The notes: generated from the letters alone by a model not told the origin. 64,000 nt of DNA from Acidimicrobiales bacterium (GCA_029246685.1 JAQWMR010000016.1:931889-995888), one strand, 5' to 3'; shown: positions 25,333-34,573, numbered from the stretch's first letter. Numbers and translations: made by a program.

Positions 25333-26174
25333 GCGCTCGGATCGCCGTCCCGTCCAAGGGTCGACTGCGCGACCGCGTCTTCGACCTCCTCCGCCACGCC
25401 GGCTACAACCTTCGTCAGCTCGGCACGGAGAACGCAGCGCTCCTCATCGAAGACATCGAGTTCATCGAGATGCGGCCTCGTGACGCGGCGGCATGGCTCC
25501 GCGCCGGTCGCCTCGACGCTGCCTTCATCTCCACCGACACCGCGCTCGAGCAGGGCATCGAAGAGTGGCCGGCCATCGACCTCGGCTTCTCCCGCTCGGA
25601 CCTCGTTCTCGCGTGTCGCACCGATGCGCCCTACGCCTCGGCCGCGGATCTCGCCGGCAAGACCGTGGCGACCCATCTCCCGAACTGGACGCATCGCTGG
25701 TTCGAGGAGAAGGGCATCGACGTCAACGTCGTGTCCATGGGCGGCTCGCTCGAGGGCATCTGCGCCCGCGGCCTGGCCGAGGCGATCGTGGATATGCGCG
25801 AAACGGGCAACAGTCTCCGACGCAACGCGCTTCACGTCATCGAGGAGGGCCCGGCCTGCCAGGCGATCTTCGCCTACCGTCCCGACGGCGAGACCGACGA
25901 AGTCGCCGGGCTGCTCCTGCGCATGGACGCGGCCCAGGCAGCCCGCTCTCGCCAGTACCTGATGATGCACATCCCGCCTGACCGGGTCGATGATCTCGAG
26001 AGCATCTTCCCCGGCCTTGCCGCACCGACCCTGCTGCCCCTCGCCGGCCGCAACGACCTGGTGGCTGTCCATCTCGTCGTGAAACGAGAACGCCTCTGGG
26101 CGAACCTGAGCGATCTACGCGAATTGGGTGCGACCGGCATCGTCGCCCTGCCCACCGACGCCATCCTCGAGTAG
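25329..26174 (+). CDS. hisG: ATP phosphoribosyltransferase, long form
   Basis: First and committed step of histidine synthesis, feedback-inhibited by histidine. At 281 residues this is the long HisG with a regulatory domain, so no HisZ is needed. Motifs: IAVPSKGRLRD at the start, IEDIEFIEMRPRDAAAWL, the PRPP-binding EAIVDMRETGNSLRRN (about 155-170) and the C-terminal PII-like domain (YLMMHIPPDRVDDLESIFPG, split here). GTG start overlapping the hisE stop, indicating coupling. Confidence 0.96.
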   Translation: MSARIAVPSKGRLRDRVFDLLRHAGYNLRQLGTENAALLIEDIEFIEMRPRDAAAWLRAGRLDAAFISTDTALEQGIEEWPAIDLGFSRSDLVLACRTDAPYASAADLAGKTVATHLPNWTHRWFEEKGIDVNVVSMGGSLEGICARGLAEAIVDMRETGNSLRRNALHVIEEGPACQAIFAYRPDGETDEVAGLLLRMDAAQAARSRQYLMMHIPPDRVDDLESIFPGLAAPTLLPLAGRNDLVAVHLVVKRERLWANLSDLRELGATGIVALPTDAILE

Positions 26175-26177
26175 CGG

Positions 26178-26822
26178 GTGCATCGCCCACTGCTGTTCGA
26201 AGGGCTCCCGGGATCGGGCAAGACGACGTGTTCGCGCGACGTCGCGCACTACCTCGAATCGCACGGCCGGCCGTCTCGTTGGGCTCTGGAGGAAGCGAGG
26301 GACCATCCGTGGTTCGGCGCCGCGTCCCGGGCATCGCATCGCGAGCCCGGCTTCGTCGAACGTGCGGTCGACGCATGGCATGACGTCGTTGCCGACCTCG
26401 ACACCGCCTCGTGGGCACTCGACGGGGTCGCCTGGCAGTCGACGGTGCGATTCCTCTTCGAGCAGGACGCACCGACCGCCGAGATCAAGCGGTATTGGCG
26501 GTTGTTCGAGGCGGTCGTGACGCCGTATCGACCGGTCCTCGTTCACCTTCGGCATCCGGACGCACGCTCGTTCATCCGCGATCACACCATCGAGGTGCGC
26601 TCGGACGTCTGGGACAAGATCGCCACCCATGTCCGCTCGACGCCCGTCGGACAACACCTCGTCGAGGAGGCCGACGAGCCTCACGTCGAGTTCTGGGTCC
26701 GATACCACGCGCTCTGTGATCACCTCGCCGCGTTGACCACGATTCCAGTCGTCGGAATCGATCTCGCGGCAGGCTGGCCCGACGGGCCCGGCCACATCGT
26801 GGACCTCATCGACCGCGTGTGA
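26178..26822 (+). CDS. P-loop kinase-like protein
   Basis: A 214-residue protein with a clear Walker A (GLPGSGKTTCSRDVA, residues 9-23) at the N-terminus and a helical remainder (RYWRLFEAVVTPYRPVLVHLR, HVEFWVRYHALCDHLAAL). It resembles deoxynucleoside/nucleotide kinase-like P-loop proteins but no family was pinned down. GTG 26178 starts four bases after hisG, so it is probably co-transcribed with hisE-hisG. Its stop overlaps a GTG that could start the next gene. Confidence 0.75.
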   Translation: MHRPLLFEGLPGSGKTTCSRDVAHYLESHGRPSRWALEEARDHPWFGAASRASHREPGFVERAVDAWHDVVADLDTASWALDGVAWQSTVRFLFEQDAPTAEIKRYWRLFEAVVTPYRPVLVHLRHPDARSFIRDHTIEVRSDVWDKIATHVRSTPVGQHLVEEADEPHVEFWVRYHALCDHLAALTTIPVVGIDLAAGWPDGPGHIVDLIDRV

Positions 26823-26851
26823 GTGCCCGACCCAGCTGGCAGGATCTCGCC

Positions 26852-27352
26852 ATGCCGAAGTACTCCGACCTTCCCACCGTGTCTGTCAGCGTCGAGGTGG
26901 CCGCGTCACCCGCCGCCCTGTGGCCGATCATCAGCGATCCCGCGACGCCGGTTGCGTTCTCGGAAGAACTTGCCGCGGCGGAGTGGATGCCGCCGCACAC
27001 CGGCCCGGTCGAGGGCGCGGTGTTCGAGGGAACCAACCAGCACCCGGCGATCGGCGAGTGGAAGGTGCCGAACTACGTCGCCGTCTGCGAGCCGGAGAAG
27101 GAGTTCGGGTGGGACCCAGGCGGACCTGACGCGGCGTGGACCCGTTGGCGACTCCGCACCGAGGCGAACGGCGACACCACAACGCTCACCTTCTGGGCCC
27201 AGATGGGCTTCGGCCCGAGCGGCCTGACCCCCGCCATCGAGGCGATGCCGGACCGCGAAGAAGAGATCGTCGCCCGTCGGCTCGGCGAGTGGGAGGCCAG
27301 CATGGTGGCCACCATCAAGGGCATCAAAGCCATCGCCGAAGCCGCCGCCTGA
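26852..27352 (+). CDS. SRPBCC family protein
   Basis: A 166-residue START-like/polyketide cyclase fold protein: VSVEVAASPAALWPIISDP at the start, GAVFEGTNQHPAIGEWKVPN, a WTRWRLRTEANGDTTTLTFW strand pair, and a long C-terminal helix. These proteins bind or act on hydrophobic ligands. ATG 26852 gives the usual start; GTG 26819, overlapping the previous stop by 4 bp, is an alternative that adds 11 residues. Likely the last gene of the hisE-hisG-kinase run. Confidence 0.82.
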   Translation: MPKYSDLPTVSVSVEVAASPAALWPIISDPATPVAFSEELAAAEWMPPHTGPVEGAVFEGTNQHPAIGEWKVPNYVAVCEPEKEFGWDPGGPDAAWTRWRLRTEANGDTTTLTFWAQMGFGPSGLTPAIEAMPDREEEIVARRLGEWEASMVATIKGIKAIAEAAA

Positions 27353-27359
27353 CCCCTTT

Positions 27360-27805
27360 TCAGGGCATTGGTGGGGCGGTGCGGAAGGCGTCGTCGGGCG
27401 TGCTCTTCACGCCGATCGCGTTGCCGTCCGGGTCCTGGATGATCGCGTAGCGCGATCCCCAGAAGGCATCGGTCGGCTCGAGTTGCAGAGGATGGCCGGC
27501 CGCCGCCATGCGGGCGGCAACCTCGTCCACCTCCTCGCGGGTGTCAACCCGAAATCCGAGGACTCCCATCGGGCCTCCCGCTCCCCCCGGCCAACCCGGT
27601 TCCACATCGATGCGAAGTGCTCGCTGTCGAGATCGAAGTCGAAGCCGTCCTCGACCACGACGGTGCGATGGTGATCCATGAACTCGGGCATCGTGTCCTG
27701 CACGTCGAGTCCGAGCAGCTCGAAGAAGGCGACCGACGCCGCCATGTCGGACACGACCAGATCGATACCGTCAATCTTCACGATGTTCCCTGCTCCGGCA
27801 GTCAT
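27360..27805 (-). pseudogene. VOC/glyoxalase family protein, one-base frameshift
   Basis: The first half (ATG 27805; KIDGIDLVVSDMAASVAFFE, VVVEDGFDFDLDSEHFA) and the second half (GGPMGVLGFRVDTREEVDE, YAIIQDPDGNAIGV) together make one VOC domain protein, but they lie in different frames. The shift is near 27600, where AACCGGG appears in place of an expected AACCCGGG, i.e. one C missing from a run. The ends are otherwise complete (about 148 residues). It could be a real mutation or a homopolymer error. Confidence 0.72.
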
Positions 27806-27842
27806 GCGGCCCAGCATCGCATGACCGCGTACGCTCGACCCC

Positions 27843-28634
27843 ATGTCGGACTACGAGTTCATCGGCGTCGATCGGGCTGACGAGGTCGTCACCATCACGC
27901 TCGCCAACGCGGCGAAGCGCAACGTGCTGGCCCTCCCCACGATGCAGGAGCTCACCGCGGCACTCGACGAGGCCGGGGAGAGCGATGCCCTGGCAGTCGT
28001 CATCGCGGCCGAGGGGCCGGTCTTCTCTGCCGGTCACAACTTCGGCGACATACTCGGCTCCTCCGAAGCGGAGGCCCGCGAGCTGTTCGATGTGTGCACC
28101 AACATGATGACGCTCGTCCAACGGTTGCCGCAGGTCGTGGTCGCCAAGGTGCATGCGCTGGCAACCGCCGCGGGCTGTCAACTCGTTGCGTCGTGCGACC
28201 TGGCCGTGGCCACCGAGTCATCGTCGTTCGCGGCGCCCGGCGGCAAGGGCGGGCTGTTCTGTCACACCCCGATGGTCGCGATCGGGCGCGCCGTCGGCCG
28301 CAAGAAGGGCCTCGAGATGGCTCTCACCGGTGATCCTATCTCCGCCCAGACTGCCTGCGAGTGGGGTCTCGTCAACCGCGTCGTGCCCGACGACGAACTC
28401 GACGCCGCAGTCGACGATCTCGTGTTCCGGGCCACCCGCGGAAGCGCGGCGAGCAAGGCCGCAGGCAAGCAGTCGTACTACGCCCAGATGGACCTGGCGC
28501 AGGACGGGGCCTACGAACTCGCCACCCGCTTCATGTCAGAAGGCGTCGCCGCCCCCGACGGCCAAGAGGGCATCGCGTCGTTCGTCGAGAAGCGCACGCC
28601 CGACTTCGCGCCGCCGAGCCGCACCCGCGACTGA
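27843..28634 (+). CDS. enoyl-CoA hydratase/isomerase family protein
   Basis: A 263-residue crotonase-fold protein acting on CoA thioesters. Features: FIGVDRADEVVTITLANAA, the oxyanion-hole segment GPVFSAGHNFGDI (about 59-71), HALATAAGCQLVASCDLAVA (about 102-121) and the C-terminal CEWGLVNRVVPDDEL typical of the family. Instead of the usual hydratase Glu pair it has GHNFGD and GGLFCHTPM, so the reaction may not be hydration. Divergent from the broken VOC gene, with 37 bp between starts. Confidence 0.9.
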   Translation: MSDYEFIGVDRADEVVTITLANAAKRNVLALPTMQELTAALDEAGESDALAVVIAAEGPVFSAGHNFGDILGSSEAEARELFDVCTNMMTLVQRLPQVVVAKVHALATAAGCQLVASCDLAVATESSSFAAPGGKGGLFCHTPMVAIGRAVGRKKGLEMALTGDPISAQTACEWGLVNRVVPDDELDAAVDDLVFRATRGSAASKAAGKQSYYAQMDLAQDGAYELATRFMSEGVAAPDGQEGIASFVEKRTPDFAPPSRTRD

Positions 28635-28637
28635 CGG

Positions 28638-29093
28638 CTACTCCAGCGCGGCAGCCAGGTTGGCGAGCGTGGCCGTCATTGTCTGACGGTTGCGCGCGTC
28701 CCGATCCTCAACACCCGAGATGCCGGAGCTGGCGGATCGCATCTCCTCGGGGATCAGGTTCTGGCTCACCTCGGTGACCGAACAACCTCCGTCGGTCGCC
28801 GTGATGACGTAGCCCCACTTCGAGAACACGAAGTCGTTCATGTCGCAGTCGAAGAAAAAGCGCTCGTTGTCGACGAGTTCCGTGATGGTGGCTCGAGTGC
28901 TCCACTCGGCGTCGCCGGCCTTGTTGTGACCGGTGAACTGCGCACCGACAGCGGCGTTGCCGAACCCCTCGTTCCACTCGGCACTGATCGTCTCGGTGGA
29001 CCACTGACCCATCCGGGTGATGTCGGTGATTGCGGCGAAGACGGCCTCGGGCGACGCGGCGATCTCTCGTGAGACTTCGACGTCTGGTTCCAT
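28638..29093 (-). CDS. SRPBCC family protein
   Basis: A 151-residue START-like fold protein with a complete N-terminus (VEVSREIAASPEAVFAAITD), the loop ITRMGQWSTETISAEW, a central strand set (FTGHNKAGDAEWSTRATIT), CSVTEVSQNLIPEE and a C-terminal helix (TMTATLANLAAALE). Ligand unknown. Convergent with the crotonase gene, with stops 3 bp apart. ATG 29093 is the family-typical start. Confidence 0.85.
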   Translation of the reverse strand: MEPDVEVSREIAASPEAVFAAITDITRMGQWSTETISAEWNEGFGNAAVGAQFTGHNKAGDAEWSTRATITELVDNERFFFDCDMNDFVFSKWGYVITATDGGCSVTEVSQNLIPEEMRSASSGISGVEDRDARNRQTMTATLANLAAALE

Positions 29094-29139
29094 GGCGGGC
29101 ACGCTAGGTCGAGCGTCGGTCAGCGACCGAACCGAGTCA

Positions 29140-30543
29140 CTACAGCAGCGACCAGTCCGGTTCCGACTCAGGATGGGGAAGGTCACCGAACGCGTTGCGG
29201 ACGACTCTGCGCTGGGGATCGAGCCAGTCCTTCCACGTGGTCGAGGCGACGAGCTCGTCGCCCCGCTGCGCCTGCAGCTCACGCAGCAGCGCGACATGGT
29301 CAGCCTCGATCCCGGCGGCCGACGCGTCGCCGGCAAGGTTGCGCATCTGCAGCGGATCCTCGCGGAGGTCGTACAGCTCGCGGGTGCCGTCGAGCCACTC
29401 CGAATACGTCGACGACGCGGTGCGCACACCGCGCCACTCCTGCCCGTCACCGAGCCAGTCGTAGTACTTCGAGAAGTTCATCAGGAGCAGGCCGTCCTGC
29501 TCGGAGACCGGCTCGCCCCGCCACGCAGCCGACTGGTCGCGACCCTCGACCGTCTGCGGCACCGGAACGCCAGCGAGCCCGCACAGCGACGGGAACCAGT
29601 CGGGCATCCCGAACAACGCGTCCGTGTCCGTCCCCGGCTCGATCGCGCCGGGGTAGCGGACGACCCCAGGGATGTGGATCGACTCCTCGTACGGGTGCTT
29701 CTTCAGCCACGGGTGCACGCCATGGGCGCCGCCCTGCGTGCCGTGGTCGGAGGCGAACACGACGATCGTGTCGTCGGTCAGCCCTCGCTCGTCCAGCTCG
29801 TCGAGCATCCGGCCGACCATCACGTCCACCGCCCGGATCATCGCGAGGTAGTGGCGGTACATCTCCGGGGTGTCGGCGCCCCACGTGTCGTCCACATTGG
29901 CCGCGAACTCGAACTCGTCCGGAATGCCCTCGTAGTACTCGTCGGGCGCGAACTTCTCCGGCGTGTAGTGCGGGGGATGCGGCGACAGGAAGAGAAGGAA
30001 CGGATCGTCGCCAGCTTCGTCCATGAACTCGACCGCATAGTCGACCAAGCCCTCGGTCTCGTAGCCGTCCCAGCGCTCGTAGTTCCAGTCCCCTTTGTGG
30101 ACGAACCCGTCGAAGAAGACCATGTGCTGGTTGTAGGCCCGCCAGTAGTCGAACCCGAGGCGGTCACGCCCTTCAGGTACCCAGTCGGGCTGCATCGGCA
30201 TGCGATCCAGGGCCGGCCATGCCCCCGTGTGGAGGTGCCACTTTCCGATCCAGCCGGTGCGATACCCCTGGTTGGCAAAGGCGTCGGCGATGGAGATCTC
30301 GTCATGACGCGTCTTCGTCGTGTTGATCAGATGCCCGGTGGTCTGCGGGTGGCGGCCGGTCACCAGCATCGCTCGAGCCGGCGTGCAGACCGGCGCGTTC
30401 GAGATCGCGTTGGCGAGGGTGACACCGCCTGCCGCCAGGCGATCGATATGCGGCGTCTCGATGTGCTGCTCGCCGTAGAGGGGAAGGGACGCGGCGCGGA
30501 GCTGATCCGGGAAGAGCACGACGACGTTGGGCCGTCGACTCAC
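29140..30543 (-). CDS. type I sulfatase
   Basis: A 467-residue sulfatase. PNVVVLFPDQLRA gives the first metal ligands, CTPARAMLVTGRHP the formylglycine motif (Cys53), KWHLHTG and HPPHYTPEKF the active-site Lys/His, and FASDHGTQGGAHG the second metal site. The C-terminal part has TYSEWLDGTRELYDLREDP, the tail pattern also seen in the chimeric ORF at 18460. No signal peptide: probably cytosolic. GTG 30543 overlaps the preceding dioxygenase stop by 4 bp (GTGA), so the two are translated together. Confidence 0.95.
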   Translation of the reverse strand: MSRRPNVVVLFPDQLRAASLPLYGEQHIETPHIDRLAAGGVTLANAISNAPVCTPARAMLVTGRHPQTTGHLINTTKTRHDEISIADAFANQGYRTGWIGKWHLHTGAWPALDRMPMQPDWVPEGRDRLGFDYWRAYNQHMVFFDGFVHKGDWNYERWDGYETEGLVDYAVEFMDEAGDDPFLLFLSPHPPHYTPEKFAPDEYYEGIPDEFEFAANVDDTWGADTPEMYRHYLAMIRAVDVMVGRMLDELDERGLTDDTIVVFASDHGTQGGAHGVHPWLKKHPYEESIHIPGVVRYPGAIEPGTDTDALFGMPDWFPSLCGLAGVPVPQTVEGRDQSAAWRGEPVSEQDGLLLMNFSKYYDWLGDGQEWRGVRTASSTYSEWLDGTRELYDLREDPLQMRNLAGDASAAGIEADHVALLRELQAQRGDELVASTTWKDWLDPQRRVVRNAFGDLPHPESEPDWSLL

Positions 30544-31412
30544 TGAGGCACCTCGAACTGAGGGCCTGTCTGCTCGCCGGTCACCTCGGGCACGGGCGGA
30601 ATGTCGCCCGGCTCGCGGGGCCAGACGATCGGCATGCCGGGGCCCTCCATCGGCTCGCCCGCCTCGACGCCATCGCGGTCGAGCGGGAACACCGGCCAGG
30701 CAGCGTCGCGGGGGTAGCCATCGGCGATGTAGACGATGGTGAACACCCGGCGCGGCGCATCGGTGGTGTTGGCCATCGCCTGGTGAACGGTCAGGCCGTG
30801 ATGCCAGATCACGGACCCCGTCGGGGCTTCCACGTAGGTGGTGGTCGATCCGCCGAGCGCCGGATCCGAGAGGATGTCGTAGGGCTCGGTGGTGTACGTC
30901 AGGTCCACCGGGTGGAGTCGTCCGGCCTTGTGCGATCCGGGGACGTAGCCCATCGCGCCGCTCGCGAACGTCGACCCGGCCAGCGGAATCCATACCGACA
31001 CCAGCGGCGTGTCACCGATCGGCCAGAACGTGGCGTCCTGATGGGCGTCGGTCTCGCGGCCGCCCGGCTCCTTGTAGAGCGCCTGGTCCTGCCACAAGCG
31101 AACCCGTTCCGCGCCGAGGAGTTGCGCGGCAGATTCCGCGAGAGCGGGATGAAATGTGAGCGGTGCCACCGCGGAATCAGTCTCCCACAGGCGCATGCAC
31201 TGGACGAACGACTGCTCGTACAACCCCTTGTCGGCAAGGGACCGGGTGTCGTCGACGGTGCGAGACGCGACGGCCGCGTCGACCGCCGGCCCGAACGTCG
31301 CCAGCTCGTCGGCGGACAACAGACCGGAGCTGAGAAGGTAGCCGTCGCGCTGGAAGTCGGCGACCTGCTGCGGGGAAAGAACGGGCATCGGCGCTGAATC
31401 TACGGCGGGCAT
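30540..31412 (-). CDS. phytanoyl-CoA dioxygenase family protein
   Basis: Fe(II)/2-oxoglutarate oxygenase, 290 residues. The iron triad is HxD in DAHQDATFW and the His of GLTVHQAMANTTDAPRR; the Arg eleven residues after this His, expected to bind 2-oxoglutarate, is present. PhyH-family enzymes hydroxylate acyl-CoAs or small molecules. Its stop overlaps the sulfatase start, which suggests that oxidation and desulfation of the same compound are linked (inference). ATG 31412 or 31388 may be used. Confidence 0.92.
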   Translation of the reverse strand: MPAVDSAPMPVLSPQQVADFQRDGYLLSSGLLSADELATFGPAVDAAVASRTVDDTRSLADKGLYEQSFVQCMRLWETDSAVAPLTFHPALAESAAQLLGAERVRLWQDQALYKEPGGRETDAHQDATFWPIGDTPLVSVWIPLAGSTFASGAMGYVPGSHKAGRLHPVDLTYTTEPYDILSDPALGGSTTTYVEAPTGSVIWHHGLTVHQAMANTTDAPRRVFTIVYIADGYPRDAAWPVFPLDRDGVEAGEPMEGPGMPIVWPREPGDIPPVPEVTGEQTGPQFEVPQ

Positions 31413-31491
31413 CGTCGACGAGTGAAAACGGCGGCACGGGGGCGGGTCGGCACGGGAAGAAATCCCTGCTCAGGGTTGCAAAACCGAACAT

Positions 31492-32658
31492 ATGTTCGAT
31501 CCGCTCGAAGCATGTTCGCAGCGGTGACTCGACGCCGCCAAGTCCGCCTACGAGGCCCGACTGATCCGCGCGATCGACGACCTCGACGACAACGGCCTCG
31601 ACGGACGCGGCGTGCTCCGGTCCCACTGCAGGGTCGCAGGCAAGACCGCTCACCGGATTGCCCGCACCGCCCATGGAATCGCGCAGATGCCACGGACTGA
31701 GGCCGCGCTGCAGTGTGGGCGCATCACCATCGAACACGCTCACGCGCTCGCTCGCGCCGGCCGCAAGATCGACCCAGTCGCCGCCGACGACGAGCTGGTG
31801 GACATCGCTGAATCCGGTCCTGCCGACATCTTCGCCAAGCGCACCACCGAGTGGATCACTACTAAGAAGACGACCGACCCGCAGCCGGACCACGCCGCCC
31901 AGCGACGGGCCCGGTTGCTCAAGCGCTGGAACGACGATGACACCGGGCTACGCATGTTCCTGCTCGGCGTCGACCAGACCACCGGCAAGCTCGCGGACGC
32001 CGAGATCGATCGCCTCGAACGCCAACTCTGGAACGACGACGGGGGCCGCAAGGCGGATCCCACGACGGCGCGCACGCTCGACCAACGACTCGCCGATGCC
32101 ACGGTCGAACTCATCTGTGGAGCTCGCCGGTCAGACGACCGGCCACCACACCCCAAGTCCAATGTCACCGCCGTGCTCGACATCGCGGGGATGACCACCC
32201 ACCACGGCGCGCCCTTGGCGTCGCTGATTCAGGATGGCGCACCGCTGGCTCCAGCCGTGCTCGACCAACTCCTCTGCACCTCCACCATCACCGCTGTTCT
32301 GTTCGACGGGCCCGCCAAGCCGATCTGGGTCGGACGCGACCACCGCCACGCGATCCTCAGCCAGTGGCGCGCTCTCATCGCCCGCGACGACGGCTGCGTC
32401 GGCTGTGGCGCATCGCCGGACCGCTGCGAAGCCCACCACATCACGTACTGGGAGAGCTTCGGTCTGACCGACATCGACAATCTGGTGCTCGTCTGCTCGA
32501 GGTGTCACCACAACATCCACGACCGGGGCCACACACTGCGCCTGAAAGCAGGACGATGGACCATCCGTCCACCCGGCGCGCCGCCAGCACCACCGAGCTT
32601 CCCAAACAGTGACTTCCCCGCCAGACCGGAGCCCGGGCACCTCACGCCCACAGCCTGA
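31492..32658 (+). pseudogene. DUF222/HNH endonuclease-domain protein with an early in-frame TGA
   Basis: From ATG 31492 a single frame runs to 32658 (388 codons) but is cut by TGA at 31525, after only 11 codons. The rest is a standard actinobacterial DUF222 protein: DAAKSAYEARLIRAIDDLDD, GRITIEHAHALARA, then an HNH nuclease domain with CVGCGASPDRCEAHHI, NLVLVCSRCHHNIHD. These proteins occur in many copies in actinobacteria with no settled role. Re-initiation inside the gene (for example ATG 31687) would lose the N-terminus. About 145 bp to the next gene hold nothing recognised. Confidence 0.75.
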
Positions 32659-32803
32659 GCACTACCCGACTCCGGCCGGTCGCCCGTTCCTTGACAACTG
32701 AAGACATACCGCCCGGATGGACTGCGATCATTGACGTCGTGACTGTCCAGCGAGCGCGTCGGGTAAATCGCCTCGAGAATGCCCGTCGGCTCGTTGTGCA
32801 CTG

Positions 32804-33559
32804 TCACTCCTCGATCCAGTCCGACAGGTCAGCCGACTCCCAGTCGGGCGGGCCGTAGACCGTCCGGGGAAGTGGCGTCATGACATGCGTGTCGCCGCCC
32901 GTGACGTACTCGGCCGATCGCTGCTCCCACGCGACGAGGCGTTCATCAGGCTCGCTCGAGTCGTCGAGTCCACGGGCCGCATCGCGCGACTGGCGCTGGT
33001 CCACCCACGCGTCGACGGATGTCGCCCACACCATCACCACTTCGTGCTGATTGTTGATCACCTCGTAGAGGCCGGTCGGAACCATGCCGTGGTCCGCGAC
33101 CGCCGGCACCCGCTCCTCCACCACCGCAGCGAGGAACTCGAGCGCTGATCCGGGCCGCACCGTGAGCACCTCGTTAACGAAGAGCGTTCCGCGAATCCCC
33201 TTCTCGGCGATCTCGGTCGTCGACGGACTCCCGGGAACTCCTGCACAGACGCGGTCGAAACCGCCGCTGCGCCACTCGGCGGCGGTGTCCCACCAGTCGC
33301 CGTAGAAGGCCGAGCGTCGCTTGAGGTTCAACCGATCGAGGTTGCGGCGCCAGCCGTCCCACCCGTCGTCGCCGCAGTCCCAGATGTTGATCACCTGGGG
33401 CCACCGGCCGCCGCCGAACCCGAGCACGTAGAACGATCCCTGCAGGCTGGTCATCTCCGGCATGCGCTGCACCGGGTCCCGCCACAGGTGCTCCATGTAT
33501 TCGTACTGACCCTGGCCGACGACCTCGATCGTCTCGTGGACGAAAACATCACGGGGCAT
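32804..33559 (-). CDS. NIPSNAP-like hypothetical protein
   Basis: A 251-residue protein made of two similar ferredoxin-like halves, as in NIPSNAP/dimeric alpha-beta barrel proteins: FVHETIEVVGQGQYEYMEHL and LFVNEVLTVRPGSALEFLAA each start a half, and the latter ends with VVMVWATSVDAWVDQR. Function unknown. Its ATG overlaps the end of the GNAT/PLP chimeric frame by 11 bp, so it probably belonged to an operon with the lost PLP-decarboxylase gene. Confidence 0.65.
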   Translation of the reverse strand: MPRDVFVHETIEVVGQGQYEYMEHLWRDPVQRMPEMTSLQGSFYVLGFGGGRWPQVINIWDCGDDGWDGWRRNLDRLNLKRRSAFYGDWWDTAAEWRSGGFDRVCAGVPGSPSTTEIAEKGIRGTLFVNEVLTVRPGSALEFLAAVVEERVPAVADHGMVPTGLYEVINNQHEVVMVWATSVDAWVDQRQSRDAARGLDDSSEPDERLVAWEQRSAEYVTGGDTHVMTPLPRTVYGPPDWESADLSDWIEE

Positions 33560-33887
33560 CGAGCGACCTCCAGAGTTCGATCACGACCGCGGCAGCCTCA
33601 TCGATGTCCGCGACGGTGGCCATCGTGTCCGAGCAGCTGATCCGCATCGCGGTGCGACCCTTCCACGTCGTGCCGCCGGCCCAGATTCGGCCGTCGGCCT
33701 GCACCGCGTCGATCACCGCCTGTGTTGTCGAGTCGTCATCGAACACGACGACCGCCGACGACGGCTCGAGGTCGGCGACGTAGCCCGCGTTCACCTCAGC
33801 GATTCCGAACCACTGGGGAAGGGCATCCAGAATCGCCGCGCATGCCTCGCGGTCGGCGTCATCGAACGGTCGGATCGTGAATGTCAC
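33549..33887 (-). pseudogene. chimeric ORF: GNAT N-terminus fused in frame to PLP-decarboxylase C-terminus
   Basis: Residues 1 to about 43 (FTIRPFDDADREACAAILDA, GYVADLEP) match the start of a GNAT acetyltransferase, which lacks its acetyl-CoA-binding loop. Residues about 44-112 (TTQAVIDAVQADGRIWAGGT, KGRTAMRISCSDTMATVADID) match the C-terminal small domain of pyridoxal-dependent amino-acid decarboxylases. The junction is near 33755. Neither active site is present. GTG 33887 start. A deletion joining two genes on the same strand is the simplest origin. Confidence 0.72.
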
Positions 33888-33952
33888 CGGTGCAGCCTCG
33901 CAGATCCTGCCCGGCGGATCCCGAACTTCTATCGGCTGATACGTTTTCTGCC

Positions 33953-34567
33953 ATGGCCGCAGGCGACACCCGGAAGCGGGGCTCATACAAGTCATCCGCG
34001 CAGGTCCGAGCACGGTTGCTCGACGCCGCGCGAACCGAGTTCGCCATCCACGGGTTCGAGGGCGCCAGCACCCGCGCCATCGCCCGCCGCGCCAGCGCGC
34101 ACCAGCCCCAGATCAACTACCACTTCGAATCGAAGGAAGCGCTCTGGTACGCCGTGATGGACGCGTTCATGGCCGAGATCGACGAGTTCATGCCTGACGA
34201 CGAAACGGACCTTCGCACCGGCGTCGAGCAGACGATTCGGGGCCTGGTCCGCTTCGCCGCGGCCCGGCCGGAGCTGAATCGGATCATGATCAACGAGGCA
34301 TCTGCTCCCAGCCCCCGCCTGACCTGGTTGGTCGACACGCATGTCCGGCCCCGCTACGAGCGATACGACATGGCGTGGACCGCGCTCCAGGCCAAGGGCG
34401 GCGTCGCGAAGATCCCGACCGGGCTGGCGTACTACCTGATGATCGGAGCGTCCTCGCTGCTCCACGCCAATGCGCCCGAAGCGGAGCTCCTCACCGGCAT
34501 GAAGGCGAGCGACCCGGCCACGGTCGAAGCTCACGCCGACGCAATGGTGCAACTCTTCCTGGGCTGA
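33953..34567 (+). CDS. TetR/AcrR family transcriptional regulator
   Basis: A 204-residue repressor-type protein. The N-terminal helix-turn-helix is clear (ARLLDAARTEFAIHGFEGAS, TRAIARRASAHQPQINYHF), followed by a ligand-binding helical domain with an RFAAARPELNRIMINEA segment. ATG 33953 is preferred to GTG 33881. The upstream TATC-GGCT-GATA inverted repeat (about 33930-33942) may be its own operator (weak). It lies divergent to the GNAT/PLP remnant and just ahead of a convergent SRPBCC gene; its targets are unknown. Confidence 0.9.
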   Translation: MAAGDTRKRGSYKSSAQVRARLLDAARTEFAIHGFEGASTRAIARRASAHQPQINYHFESKEALWYAVMDAFMAEIDEFMPDDETDLRTGVEQTIRGLVRFAAARPELNRIMINEASAPSPRLTWLVDTHVRPRYERYDMAWTALQAKGGVAKIPTGLAYYLMIGASSLLHANAPEAELLTGMKASDPATVEAHADAMVQLFLG

Positions 34568-34573
34568 GGCCCG

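Noticed and set aside
31492..32658. DUF222/HNH gene as part of a homing element or defence system
   Set aside because: These proteins are common, multi-copy chromosomal genes in actinobacteria. No intron, intein or partner defence gene is adjacent.
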